The translations under genes and the position numbers were made by a program. 64,000 bases of DNA. Source: Pseudoxanthomonas sp. J35 (GTDB taxonomy: Bacteria > Pseudomonadota > Gammaproteobacteria > Xanthomonadales > Xanthomonadaceae). The notes below the pieces were generated by a model. The model saw only the letters and a program-made list of their open reading frames with translations. It searched no databases and had not been told where the DNA came from. The stretch is taken from assembly GCF_000513995.1 (NCBI RefSeq), contig NZ_AZVB01000011.1, forward strand, positions 138-64,137, read 5' to 3'. This document shows positions 44,925 to 55,834 of this stretch, piece by piece (the stretch's first letter is position 1; each line of letters starts with the position of its first letter).

Positions 44925-45064
44925 CCCGGATGCGCTTCGCTTATCCGGGCTACGCATTCGACCGGCCCCCGTAGAGCGGGGCTTGCCCCGCTGCCTTTCC
45001 TTGCCCCGCTGCCTTTCCGGCACGCCGCTTCGGTGGGCGCGTAGTCGGGCAAGCCCGACTCTAC
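44925..45064. repeat. Cluster of three GTAG-headed REP palindromes and an 18-bp tandem duplication
   Basis: On the minus strand GTAGCCCGGATAAGCGAAGC starts a hairpin (arms 44925-44931/44943-44949). On the plus strand GTAGAGCGGGGCTTGCCCCG (44971-44990) starts a second (arms 44975-44982/44985-44992). On the minus strand GTAGAGTCGGGCTTGCCCGA starts a third (45064-45041). The 18-mer at 44983-45000 is exactly duplicated at 45001-45018. REPs with a GTAG head in paired inverse orientation are known from Stenotrophomonas and relatives. Confidence 0.8.
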
Positions 45065-45079
45065 GAGGGGCGCTGCGCT

Positions 45080-46441
45080 CTAGCGGTTCTTGTCGTCTTC
45101 GCCCGGCTGCACGGCCTGCACCGTCAGTGCCAGGCCGCCGTCGCGCAGCCGCGCCTGCAGGCGGTCGCCAGGGGCGACCTGCTGGACCGACTGGACCAGG
45201 TGTCCGTCGTCGGCGCGGGTGAGGATCGAGTAGCCGCGCGCGACCGTGGCCAGCGGGCTGCAGGCTTCCAGCGAACGGGCCAGGCCGCGCAGGCGCAACG
45301 CGTCGCGCTGGAGGACGCGCGTGATGCAGGCCTGGGGACGCGGTTGAAGCTGCTGCAGGCGTGCCCGCAACTGGGCGAGGCGGCGCGCGGGATGATGCGC
45401 GCGCAGCACCGCGCCGGCATGGCGCAGGCGCGAAGCGCGCTGCTGCAGTTGGCGCTGCCACAGCGCGTCGATGCGCCGCTGCAGTTCGGCATGGCGCTGG
45501 CGCAGCAGGTGCAGGCGCGCCTGCGGCGACTGCGCCTGCAGGCGCAGCGCGGCGCGGTCGGCGCGCTGCATGGCCTGGACCAGGCGCTGGCGCTGCAGGG
45601 CGCGCAGCCGCGACTGCAGCATGCGCAGGCGCTGCGCCAGGTCGCGCCGGTCCGGTACCAGCAATTCGGCGGCGACCGAAGGCGTGGGCGCGCGCACGTC
45701 GGCGGCGAAGTCGGCGAGGGTGAAGTCGGTCTCGTGGCCGACCGCCGACACCACCGGCACCGGCGAGGCGGCGATCGCACGCACCAGGCGTTCGTCGTTG
45801 AACGCCCACAGGTCTTCCAGCGAGCCGCCGCCGCGGGCCAGCAGGATGGCGTCATAGCGGCCGCTGGCGCCGGCGCGCTGCAGCAGGTCGGTGATCTGCG
45901 CCGCGGCGGTGTCGCCCTGGACGAGGCTGGGCAGGATTTCCACGTCCAGCAGCGGCAGGCGGCGGCCGAGCACGCTCAGCACGTCGCGCACGGCGGCGCC
46001 GGTGGGCGAGGTGATCACGGCCAGGCGACGCACCCAGTGGGGCAGGGGGCGCTTGCGGCCTTCATCGAACAGGCCTTCGGCGGCGAGCTTCGCGCGCAAC
46101 GCTTCGAACGCGCGGCGCAGGGCGCCTTCGCCGGCTTCCTCGAGGTGGTCGAACACCAGCTGGTAGTCGCCGCGCGCTTCGTACAGGGTGAGGCGGCCGC
46201 GGCCGAGCACCTTGAGGCCTTCGCGGGGCGCGAACTTCAGCCACTGGCTCTTGGGCCGGAACATGGCGCAGCGCACCTGCGCGCGCGCGTCCTTGAGGGT
46301 GAAGTACAGGTGGCCGGAGCCCGGGCGGGTGACGTTGCCCAGCTCGCCCTCGACCCACACCAGCGGGAACGCGCTCTCCAGCAGGTCGCGCGCCAGGGTG
46401 TTGAGCTGGCTGGGCGTGAGGATGGGGTTCTGCTCGGACAT
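45080..46441 (-). CDS. xseA: Exodeoxyribonuclease VII large subunit
   Basis: Degrades single-stranded DNA together with XseB. The 453-residue product has an N-terminal OB fold ([37 protein letters not shown]), the catalytic core with [27 protein letters not shown] and [14 protein letters not shown], a long Arg/Gln-rich coiled coil (about 275-400), and the C-terminal [10 protein letters not shown] segment. xseB is not next to it. Confidence 0.96.
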   Translation of the reverse strand: MSEQNPILTPSQLNTLARDLLESAFPLVWVEGELGNVTRPGSGHLYFTLKDARAQVRCAMFRPKSQWLKFAPREGLKVLGRGRLTLYEARGDYQLVFDHLEEAGEGALRRAFEALRAKLAAEGLFDEGRKRPLPHWVRRLAVITSPTGAAVRDVLSVLGRRLPLLDVEILPSLVQGDTAAAQITDLLQRAGASGRYDAILLARGGGSLEDLWAFNDERLVRAIAASPVPVVSAVGHETDFTLADFAADVRAPTPSVAAELLVPDRRDLAQRLRMLQSRLRALQRQRLVQAMQRADRAALRLQAQSPQARLHLLRQRHAELQRRIDALWQRQLQQRASRLRHAGAVLRAHHPARRLAQLRARLQQLQPRPQACITRVLQRDALRLRGLARSLEACSPLATVARGYSILTRADDGHLVQSVQQVAPGDRLQARLRDGGLALTVQAVQPGEDDKNR

Positions 46442-46552
46442 CGGCGGGTGGGGCTTGGCGGGACAGGATAGCGCGGTGGAGTGCGTGGTGCCGGACGGGG
46501 GCGCGGCGTCAGCTCTCGCCATGGCGCGGCGGAAGGTAGCGGTAGCCGCAAA

Positions 46553-46643
46553 GGCAAAGGCGTCCAGGGGATCGGCTCCGTCCGAAGCCCATGCCCTGGA
46601 CGCCTTTGCCGTTGCCGTTGCCGTTGCTGTTGCTGTTGCTGTG
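46553..46643. repeat. 17-bp-arm hairpin joined to a GCCGTT/GCTGTT tandem repeat
   Basis: ggcaaaggcgtccaggg (46553-46569) is perfectly complementary to 46594-46610, with a 24-base loop. Directly after it comes GCCGTTGCCGTTGCCGTT followed by GCTGTT units (to about 46643). It lies between xseA and queG, has no ordinary T-run, and reads like a copy of a dispersed repeat. Confidence 0.75.
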
Positions 46644-46692
46644 TTCCTGCTGTGGATGTTCTCACCACGCCAACGCGTGCAGTGCAGCGACA

Positions 46693-47772
46693 TCAAGCCC
46701 CGTGATGCCGTTCCAGCGCCCACGCCACGTGTTCCCGCACCAGCTCCGACGGATGCTCCCGGCGCGATTCCAGCGCGGCGATCACTTCGGGCTTGGACGG
46801 TGCGTTGCCCAGCGCCACGGCGATGTTGCGCAGCCAGCGTTCGTGGCCGCTGCGGCGGATCGGGCTGCCTTCGGTGCGGCGCAGGAACTCGTCTTCCTCC
46901 CAGGCGAACAGCTGCGGCAGGGTGGCCACGTCCAGGTCGTTGCGCGCGCGGAAATCCGGCTCGTCGGTGCGGCGGGCGAACTTGTTCCAGGGACAGACCA
47001 GCTGGCAGTCGTCGCAGCCGAAGATGCGGTTGCCGATCGCCGGGCGCAGTTCCTCGGGGATCGGGCCTTCGTGCTCGATGGTGAGGTAGGAAATGCAGCG
47101 CCGCGCGTCGAGCCGGTACGGCGCGACGATCGCACCGGTGGGGCAGACCTCGATGCAGCGCGTGCAGGTGCCGCAGTGCGCGCTGGCCGCCGCGTCGACC
47201 GGTAGCGGCAGGTCGACGTAGATCTCGCCGAGGAAGAACCAGGAGCCGCCGTCCTTGTCGATCAGGCAGGTGTGCTTGCCGATCCAGCCCAGGCCGGCGT
47301 TGCGTGCCAGCGCGCGCTCGAGCACCGGCGCCGAGTCGACGAACACGCGGTGGCCGAACGGACCGATCTCGGCCTGGATCCGGTCGGCCAGCTTCTGCAG
47401 GCGGTTGCGCATCAGCTTGTGGTAATCGCGGCCAAGCGCGTAGCGCGCGACATAGGCGCGGGTCCCGTCGGCGAGGGTCTGCCAGGCCTCGTCGCCGTCG
47501 TTGCGGCCATAGTCCAGGCCGACCGAGATGACCCGCAGCGTGCCGGGCACCAGCTCCTGCGGGCGGCTGCGGCGGTCGCCGTGGCGGGCCATCCATTCCA
47601 TGGTCCCGTACAGGCCCTGCTGCAGCCAGTCGCGCAGGTAGGCCTCGTCCTCGCCCAGTTCCACGCCGGAAATGCCGCAACGCTGGAAGCCGAGCTCGCG
47701 CGCCAGCTCGCGCACGCGGCGGGCGACGGCCAGCGGGTCGGCGTGGGCGGCAGGGGCGGCGGGCAGGAACAT
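46693..47772 (-). CDS. queG: Epoxyqueuosine reductase QueG
   Basis: Catalyses the last step of queuosine synthesis in tRNA, using cobalamin and two [4Fe-4S] clusters. The 359-residue product has [20 protein letters not shown], the cluster motifs [13 protein letters not shown] and [13 protein letters not shown], and a C-terminal HEAT-like part. On the minus strand TATAAT lies exactly 6 bases before the ATG (47784-47779), so the mRNA may be leaderless. It is divergent from nnr over 69 bases. Confidence 0.96.
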   Translation of the reverse strand: MFLPAAPAAHADPLAVARRVRELARELGFQRCGISGVELGEDEAYLRDWLQQGLYGTMEWMARHGDRRSRPQELVPGTLRVISVGLDYGRNDGDEAWQTLADGTRAYVARYALGRDYHKLMRNRLQKLADRIQAEIGPFGHRVFVDSAPVLERALARNAGLGWIGKHTCLIDKDGGSWFFLGEIYVDLPLPVDAAASAHCGTCTRCIEVCPTGAIVAPYRLDARRCISYLTIEHEGPIPEELRPAIGNRIFGCDDCQLVCPWNKFARRTDEPDFRARNDLDVATLPQLFAWEEDEFLRRTEGSPIRRSGHERWLRNIAVALGNAPSKPEVIAALESRREHPSELVREHVAWALERHHGA

Positions 47773-47841
47773 GCGCGGATTATAGGGAGCGGCCGCTACA
47801 CGCCCGCGAAACGGCGCCCTGGGCGGCGGTAGAATCCACGC
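47773..47841. promoter_or_regulatory. Divergent promoter region with two leaderless-type starts (queG and nnr)
   Basis: On the minus strand TATAAT-CCGCGC-ATG opens queG. On the plus strand TAGAAT-CCACGC-ATG opens nnr. In both the spacing from the -10 end to the ATG is 6 bases, and no Shine-Dalgarno is possible in between. Confidence 0.6.
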
Positions 47842-49323
47842 ATGGCCTTCCTCCATTCCGCCGCCGCCGCGCGCGAGATCGACCGCCTCGCCACGGCCGC
47901 GCTCGGCGGCGACGGCTACCGGCTGATGCAGCGTGCCGGCCAGGCCGCCTGGCGCGTGCTGCTGCAGCGCTGGCCGCGCGCGCAGCGCATCGTGGTCGCC
48001 TGCGGCAGCGGCAACAACGGTGGCGACGGTTACGTGCTGGCGCGGCTGGCGCTGCAGTCCGGCCGCCAGGTGCGGGTGGTGCATCCGCCCGGGGGTGGTC
48101 CGCGCAGTGGACTGGCGCAGCGCGCCTGCACCGATTATCTCGCCGCCGGTGGCCACGTCGAGCTGTTCCCGTCGCCGCTGGACGATGCGGACGTGCTGGT
48201 CGATGCGCTGTTCGGCATCGGCCTCGAACGCGCGCCAAAGCCCGAGTACGCCGCGCTGGTCGAAGCGCTGGACCAGGCGGAGGCGCCGCTGTTCGCGCTG
48301 GACGTGCCCAGCGGCATCGACGCCGATCGCGGCTGCGCGCCGGGCGTGGCGCTGCACGCCGGATGCACCTTGCAGTTCATCGTCGAACACGTGGGCCTGC
48401 GAACCGGCATCGCCCTGGACCATGTCGGCGAGCTGCTGCTCGACACGCTGGATGTGGACGCCGCGGAATACGCGGAGACTGCGCCGGCGAGCGCCACGCT
48501 GCTGCGCGCCGACGCATTGCGCCAATGGCTGCTGCCGCGGCGCCGCGATACGCACAAGGGCGAATCCGGACGCGTGCTGTGCATCGGCGGCGAACTGGGC
48601 GGTGGCGGCGCGGTGCTGCTGTGCGCGGAAGCCGCGTTGCGCGCCGGCGCGGGCCTGGCGATCATTGCCACGCGCGAAGCGCACGTGGCGGCGATCCTCG
48701 CGCGGCGCCCGGAAGTGATGGTGCGCGCGGTGCATGACGCCGGCGGGCTCTCGCCGCTGCTCGCGAACGCAGGCGTGGTCGCCTGCGGCCCGGGCCTGGG
48801 CCAGCAGGCCTGGGGCGAATCGCTGTTCCGCGCCGCGCTTGCCAGCAACAGGCCGCTGGTCCTCGATGCCGACGCGCTCAACCTGCTGGCCGCATCCGGC
48901 CTGCGCCCACCGGCCGACGCGATCCTGACGCCCCATCCGGGCGAAGCCGCGCGCCTGCTCGATACCGACATCGCCGGCATCCAGCGCGATCGCTTCGCCG
49001 CCGCCGCGGCGCTTGCAGCGCGCTACGGCTGCACCGTGGTGCTGAAAGGCGCCGGCACGATCATCGCCTCGCCCGGCCGGATTCCCGCCGTGCTCGACGC
49101 CGGCAATCCCGGCATGGCCACCGGTGGCATGGGCGACCTGCTCACCGGTACGATCGCGGCGGCGCGTGCGCAGGGCCTGTCTGCGTTCGAAGCGGCCTGT
49201 GCCGGCGCGCTGCTGCATTCGCTGGCCGGAGACGCGGCCGCCAGCGAAGGCGGGCAGCGCGGCCTGCTGCCTTCGGACCTGCTGCCATGGCTGCGCCGCC
49301 TGTCCAATCCCGAGGAAGCCTGA
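47842..49323 (+). CDS. nnr: Bifunctional NAD(P)H-hydrate epimerase / ADP-dependent dehydratase
   Basis: Repairs hydrated NADH and NADPH. The 493-residue product joins an N-terminal YjeF_N epimerase domain (VACGSGNNGGDGYVLAR at about 52-68; DALFGIGLERAP) to a C-terminal ribokinase-like dehydratase (KGESGRVLCIGGELGGGGA, LTPHPGEAARLL, NPGMATGGMGDLLTG). tsaE overlaps its stop as TGATG, an arrangement found in many proteobacteria. Confidence 0.95.
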   Translation: MAFLHSAAAAREIDRLATAALGGDGYRLMQRAGQAAWRVLLQRWPRAQRIVVACGSGNNGGDGYVLARLALQSGRQVRVVHPPGGGPRSGLAQRACTDYLAAGGHVELFPSPLDDADVLVDALFGIGLERAPKPEYAALVEALDQAEAPLFALDVPSGIDADRGCAPGVALHAGCTLQFIVEHVGLRTGIALDHVGELLLDTLDVDAAEYAETAPASATLLRADALRQWLLPRRRDTHKGESGRVLCIGGELGGGGAVLLCAEAALRAGAGLAIIATREAHVAAILARRPEVMVRAVHDAGGLSPLLANAGVVACGPGLGQQAWGESLFRAALASNRPLVLDADALNLLAASGLRPPADAILTPHPGEAARLLDTDIAGIQRDRFAAAAALAARYGCTVVLKGAGTIIASPGRIPAVLDAGNPGMATGGMGDLLTGTIAAARAQGLSAFEAACAGALLHSLAGDAAASEGGQRGLLPSDLLPWLRRLSNPEEA

Positions 49324-49799
49324 TGCAGTTCGTCCTGCCCGACAGCGAAAGCACCGAAGCGCTGGGCCGCGCCCTGGCCGCGACCCGTCCGCCCCGCGCG
49401 GTGGTGCACCTGCACGGCGACCTCGGCGCCGGCAAGTCCACGCTGGCCCGCGCCCTGCTGCGCGCGCTCGGCGTGCAGGGGCCGATCCGCAGCCCGACCT
49501 ACACCCTGGTCGAACGCTACCCGGTGCCGGGCGGCGAGGCCTGGCACCTGGACCTGTACCGCATCGGCCATGCCGGCGAACTGGATTTCCTGGGCCTGGA
49601 CGGGGACGAGGCCACGCTGTGGCTGGTCGAATGGCCGGAGCGGGGCGCCGGGGCGCTGCCGGCGGCCGACCTGCGGATCGAGCTGGCCCAGGAGGGGATG
49701 GGGCGCCGGGCCGGGCTGCTGGCCGGGTCGGAAACCGGGCGGGAATGGCTGGCCGCACTGGCCGAAACCGGCGGTTTGCGGCCCCTTGTTGCCGGGTGA
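49323..49799 (+). CDS. tsaE: tRNA threonylcarbamoyladenosine ATPase TsaE
   Basis: Supports TsaB/TsaD in making t6A at position 37 of ANN-decoding tRNAs. The 158-residue product has the P-loop GDLGAGKST (33-41), SPTYTLVERY, and the HLDLYRI...LVEWPERG block. It is translationally coupled to nnr and followed by amiC after 81 bases. Confidence 0.96.
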   Translation: MQFVLPDSESTEALGRALAATRPPRAVVHLHGDLGAGKSTLARALLRALGVQGPIRSPTYTLVERYPVPGGEAWHLDLYRIGHAGELDFLGLDGDEATLWLVEWPERGAGALPAADLRIELAQEGMGRRAGLLAGSETGREWLAALAETGGLRPLVAG

Positions 49800-49845
49800 C
49801 CCTAGGAAGGTATCCCAGGCCTCGGATTATTAAGGAAAAAAGTTC

Positions 49846-49874
49846 TTGCAATCCCCGGGCCGCGGTGCTTGAAT
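49846..49874 (+). promoter_or_regulatory. Promoter of amiC with TTGCAA-17-TTGAAT, leaderless type
   Basis: TTGCAA (49846-49851) and TTGAAT (49869-49874) are 17 bases apart, and the ATG begins 6 bases after the -10. The region before it is AT-rich (gattattaaggaaaaaag), which would suit an UP element. Confidence 0.6.
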
Positions 49875-49880
49875 CGCGCC

Positions 49881-51509
49881 ATGCGCCAGCGGATTGCCCG
49901 GACAGGATGCCTCGGGGTGGGCTTGATGCTCGCCGCCCTCGCGTTCGTCGCGCCGGCCTGGGCCGGCCAGGTCCGCTCGTTGCAGCTCGAGCAGGGCGCC
50001 ACCGGCACCCGCGCCGAGATCGACCTGCAGGGCGCCGGCAAGTACAAGACCCTCTCGCTGACCGGACCGCACCGCCTGGTGGTGGACCTGCCCGATTCGC
50101 AGGCCGCGCGCGGGCTGAAGCTGCCGGCCCCGGCGGGAGTAGTCACCGCGGTCCGCACCGGCCAGCCGGTGCCGGGCACCTTCCGCATCGTTTTCGAACT
50201 GGCCCAGCCGGTGGCGGCGCTGCCCGCCCGGATGGAGCCGGCGGCCGACGGTGCGCGCCTGCTGATCGAATGGCCGGGCGATGGCCCGGCGCCGGCGACT
50301 GCCGCGGCGACCAGGTCGCCGGCCCCCGCAACCGTCGTCACCGCTCCCGTGCCGACCCAGGCGCCGGCCGTCGACCCGGAAGAGGCCGCGCGCGCCACCG
50401 CGCTGCTGGCGGGCCAGGCTGCGCAGGCGGCCCGGATGCAGGCAACGCCGCCGAACCCGCCGGCCGCCATCCCGGCGGCGACCGTCCCGGCCAGCGCGAC
50501 CGCGACCACCACGGCCGCCAACGCCGGGCCGTCGCCGCGCGAAATCCTCGAAGGCCGCGCCAACGCCCCGGTCGTGGCCGAAGCAGGCCCGCCGGGGAGC
50601 ATCCCGACGGCTGCCAACCCGGCAGCCACCGCCCCGCCGCCGGCGGCCGGCCCCTCGTCCGCCGTCGCCACCGGCCCGTCGGCCGAGACCACGCCGGCGC
50701 CCGCGGCCACCACCGCCCCGGCACCGGCCAAGCCGGCCGCACTGGGCAAGGGCATGCGCCCGCTGATCGTGGCCATCGACGCCGGACATGGCGGCCAGGA
50801 CCCGGGCGCGATCGGCCCGACCGGCAAGCGCGAGAAGGACGTCACCCTGGCCATGGCCCGCGAACTGGCCCGCCAGGTCAACGCCACGCCCGGCCTGAAG
50901 GCCTTCCTGGTCCGCGATTCGGACGTGTTCATCCCGCTGCCGATGCGCGCCCAGCGCGCGCGCCAGGCCAAGGCCGACATCTTCGTCTCGCTGCATGCCG
51001 ACGCGGCCGAGAACCGCAGCGCGCGCGGCTCGTCGGTGTACGTGCTGTCGACCAAGGGCGCCTCGTCGCAGCGCGCGCGCTGGCTGGCGGACAAGGAGAA
51101 CGCGGCCGACCTGGTCGGCGGCGTGCGCCTGCAGCAGACCGAGAACGTGCTGGCCAGCGTGCTGCTGGACCTGGCCCAGAGCGGGCACATGCGCGCCTCC
51201 GAGGACGCGGCCAACCACGTGCTCGGTGGCCTCAAGCGCGTCGGCAACAACCACAAGCCGAACATCGAGCGCGCCAACTTCGCCGTGCTGCGCACCTCCG
51301 ACATGCCGGCGATGCTGGTGGAGACGGCCTTCATCTCCAATCCGGAGGAGGAGAAGCGCCTGGTCGACCCGGCCTACCAGCGCAAGGTCGCCAGCGCGGT
51401 GGTCGACGGGCTCAACACCTATTTCAGCCGCCAGCCGCCGCCGGGCACGCTGTTCGCCGCGCGCGCCGAAGCGGCGACGGTGGCGATGGCCGGGGGCGGC
51501 ACGCCCTGA
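49881..51509 (+). CDS. amiC: N-acetylmuramoyl-L-alanine amidase (AmiC/AmiB type)
   Basis: Splits septal peptidoglycan during cell separation. The 542-residue product has a signal peptide (cleavage near AWA, about residue 28), an AMIN domain (about 29-130) for septal targeting, an Ala/Pro/Thr-rich linker of about 160 residues (130-290), and an Amidase_3 domain with the zinc ligands in IDAGHGGQDPGA, KREKDVTL and VSLHADAA and the catalytic glutamate in MLVETAFISN. A TTG at 49869 is in frame but coincides with the -10, so the ATG at 49881 is preferred. Confidence 0.95.
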   Translation: MRQRIARTGCLGVGLMLAALAFVAPAWAGQVRSLQLEQGATGTRAEIDLQGAGKYKTLSLTGPHRLVVDLPDSQAARGLKLPAPAGVVTAVRTGQPVPGTFRIVFELAQPVAALPARMEPAADGARLLIEWPGDGPAPATAAATRSPAPATVVTAPVPTQAPAVDPEEAARATALLAGQAAQAARMQATPPNPPAAIPAATVPASATATTTAANAGPSPREILEGRANAPVVAEAGPPGSIPTAANPAATAPPPAAGPSSAVATGPSAETTPAPAATTAPAPAKPAALGKGMRPLIVAIDAGHGGQDPGAIGPTGKREKDVTLAMARELARQVNATPGLKAFLVRDSDVFIPLPMRAQRARQAKADIFVSLHADAAENRSARGSSVYVLSTKGASSQRARWLADKENAADLVGGVRLQQTENVLASVLLDLAQSGHMRASEDAANHVLGGLKRVGNNHKPNIERANFAVLRTSDMPAMLVETAFISNPEEEKRLVDPAYQRKVASAVVDGLNTYFSRQPPPGTLFAARAEAATVAMAGGGTP

Positions 51510-51604
51510 GGCGCGGGCCGCGACGCCGGTCGCGACCCCATTCGCCGCTACGGCGGCTATCATCGATGCACTACTTTGCAGCCGGCGCATGACGCCGCGA
51601 TCCA

Positions 51605-53436
<1,832 letters not shown>

Positions 53437-53440
<4 letters not shown>

Positions 53441-54381
53441 GGCGGTTCTGCCGCGCCGCGGGGACGGCGTTGCTGGCAGGCGTGCTGCTGGGCGCCTGCG
53501 GTGGCGGCGACGGCGACGACAAGGCGAAGACGATCGCCGACCCGGCCTTCCTGGCCGAGCAGCAGGCCTGGCGCGACGGACGCCTCGAAGACCTGCTGCG
53601 GCCGGACGGCTGGACCAGCCTGGTCGGCCTGCACTGGCTGGAACTGAAGGCGCACTACATCGGCAGCGGCGAGCGCATCGGCAATGGCGTGCGCCTGGCC
53701 TTCGGCCCTGAAAAGATGGGCCTGCTGCAGCTCGGGCGCGATGGCAGCTGGAGCTTCACCCCGGAGCAGGGCGTGGAGCTGACCTTCGACGGCGAGCCGC
53801 TGAAGGGCAGGGTCGTGCTGCGCAACGACCGCGATCCGCAGCCGAGCGTGATCGGCTTCGACGAGGGCAAGGGCCTGGTGACCCTGCTGCGCCGGGGCGA
53901 TCGCGATGCGCTGCGCGTCAAGCATGCCGACGCGCCGACCCGGCTGCAGTTCGCCGGCCTGGAATACTGGCCGGCCGACCCGTCGTGGCGCATCGAGGGC
54001 CGTTTCATCCCGCACCCGCCGGGCAAGACCCTGCCGATCGGCGACATCGTCGGCACGCTCGGCGATTCGCCCAACCCCGGCGTGGTGGAATTCGAGCGCG
54101 ACGGCCGCACCTTCCGCCTCGAAGCGCTGGGCGAACCCGGCGGCGAGCTGTTCTTCGTGCTCGCCGACCGCACCAGCGGCCATGGCAGCTATCCGGCCGG
54201 ACGCTTCCTCGATGCGGCCTGGCCCGGTCCCGACGGCAAGGTGGTGCTGGACTTCAACCGCGCCTACAACCCGCCGTGCGCCTTCACCCTGTTCGCGACC
54301 TGCCCGCTGCCGCCGCCGGAGAACCGGCTGGACCTGCAGGTGACCGCGGGCGAGAAGAACTATGTCTCGCCGGTGCACTGA
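53437..54381 (+). CDS. DUF1684 lipoprotein
   Basis: The 314-residue precursor has a lipoprotein signal ending [10 protein letters not shown] with the lipobox cysteine near residue 22, and the DUF1684 domain with [15 protein letters not shown] and, near the end, the hallmark [20 protein letters not shown]. Its function is unknown. It overlaps mutL as ATGA. Confidence 0.9.
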
Positions 54382-54422
54382 CCGCCTTGCATCTGTGCCG
54401 GCCTTCATGGAGTGCTGAAACG

Positions 54423-55325
54423 ATGAACCGTGCCGCCGGCTGGTGCGTGGCCCTCCTGCTGGTCCTGGCCGGAGCGGCGCCCGTGCATGCCGAGCCGCCG
54501 GTGCCGCTGCTGTGGAAGGTGTCCGACGCCGACAACGCGGTCTACCTGCTCGGCTCCTTCCACCTGCTGTCGCAGGAGGACTATCCGCTGTCGCCGGACG
54601 TGGATGCGGCCTTCGCCGATGCCGAGTCGCTGCTGTTCGAGCTGGCGCCGGGCGAGGCGGATTCGCCGGAGCTGGCCACGCGCCTGGCCCGGGCCGGCAC
54701 GCGCAGTGGGCCGGGCTCGCTGCAGGAGGACCTGGGTCCGGAGCTGTGGGCGCGCCTGGAGCGCTACGCGCGCGACAACCAGATGTCGCTGGAAGGGCTG
54801 GCGCGTTTCGAGCCCTGGTTCATCGGCCTGAGCATCGGCATGGTCGAGATGGGCCGCCAGGGACTGGATCCGGAGCTGGGCCTGGACCGCCACCTGATGG
54901 CCGCCGCCGTGCGCGCGGGCAAGCCGGCCGCCGGCCTGGAACGGGCCGAGGACCAGCTGGCGGTGCTGGCCGGGATGGCGCTGGAGGAACAGAAGCAGTT
55001 GCTGGCCGAGGCGCTGGACGAGGCCGGACAGCCGTCGCAGTCGCGCGAGCTGTACAAGGCCTGGCGCGCCGGCGACGCGCAGCGCCTGTGGCAGGAAATG
55101 GCCGCGGAGATGAAGCGCCGGTACCCGGCGCTGTACCGGCGCATCAACATCGAGCGCAACGATGCCTGGGTGCCGCAGCTGGAGGCGCGCCTGGCGCTGG
55201 GCGAAGGCCAGGACACCCTGGCCGTGGTCGGCGCGCTGCACCTGCTTGGCGAGGACGGCGTGGTCGAGAAGCTGCGCGCGAAGGGCTACCGGGTCGAGCG
55301 GATCTGCTCGGCCTGCGCCGACTGA
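54423..55325 (+). CDS. TraB/GumN family protein
   Basis: The 300-residue product has a signal peptide (cleavage near VHA, about residue 23) and the family's two motifs: [16 protein letters not shown] near the start (GxxH) and [21 protein letters not shown] near the end (GxxHxxG). The Tiki/TraB fold is a putative metal-dependent peptidase; the bacterial members have no firm role. GumN is the xanthomonad namesake. Its last 40 bases overlap the 3' end of the convergent ferredoxin gene. Confidence 0.9.
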   Translation: MNRAAGWCVALLLVLAGAAPVHAEPPVPLLWKVSDADNAVYLLGSFHLLSQEDYPLSPDVDAAFADAESLLFELAPGEADSPELATRLARAGTRSGPGSLQEDLGPELWARLERYARDNQMSLEGLARFEPWFIGLSIGMVEMGRQGLDPELGLDRHLMAAAVRAGKPAAGLERAEDQLAVLAGMALEEQKQLLAEALDEAGQPSQSRELYKAWRAGDAQRLWQEMAAEMKRRYPALYRRINIERNDAWVPQLEARLALGEGQDTLAVVGALHLLGEDGVVEKLRAKGYRVERICSACAD

Positions 55326-55765
55326 GCGGTGATACCCGCCGGCGGTGCCGGTTCCATCACGATGCAGTCCACCGGGCAGGCCGGCACGCACAGTTCGCAG
55401 CCGGTGCACAGCGGATCGACCACCACGTGCATGAGCTTGGCGGCGCCGACGATCGCGTCGACCGGGCAGGCCTGGATGCACTTGGTGCAGCCGATGCAGT
55501 CCGGCTCGACGATCACCGCGACCTGCGGCGGCTTGCACTCGCCGCGGCGGCGGTCGAAGGGTAGGGGCGGCACGCCCAGGAGCAGGGCCAGCGCGCGTGC
55601 GCCCTCGTCGCCGCCGGGCGGGCAGCGGTCCGGGCCGGCCTCGCCGCGCGCCATCGCCTCGGCATAGGGCCGGCAGCCGGCGTAGCCGCACTGGCCGCAC
55701 TGGGTCTGCGGCAGCAGGCGATCGAGGCGTTCGACCAGGTCGGCGGGGGCGGAGGACGGGACCAT
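55286..55765 (-). CDS. Stand-alone RnfB-like soluble ferredoxin
   Basis: The ~159-residue product has the four-cysteine iron-sulfur domain of RnfB (CGQCGYAGC then a distant CPPGG) at about 22-55, and two 4Fe-4S ferredoxin motifs, [13 protein letters not shown] and [13 protein letters not shown]. The N-terminal membrane helix of real RnfB is absent, and no other rnf gene is here, so it is a soluble electron carrier. The ATG at 55765 gives [19 protein letters not shown], the form I expect for the family; an in-frame ATG at 55807 is an alternative. Its partner is unknown. Confidence 0.85.
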   Translation of the reverse strand: MVPSSAPADLVERLDRLLPQTQCGQCGYAGCRPYAEAMARGEAGPDRCPPGGDEGARALALLLGVPPLPFDRRRGECKPPQVAVIVEPDCIGCTKCIQACPVDAIVGAAKLMHVVVDPLCTGCELCVPACPVDCIVMEPAPPAGITAQSAQAEQIRSTR

Positions 55766-55834
55766 GCGTGGCTGTACGAGTGCCGCGGCGCGGGCGCGGG
55801 CAGGCATTATCGCCTGCCTGCGTGCGCGGCGGGT

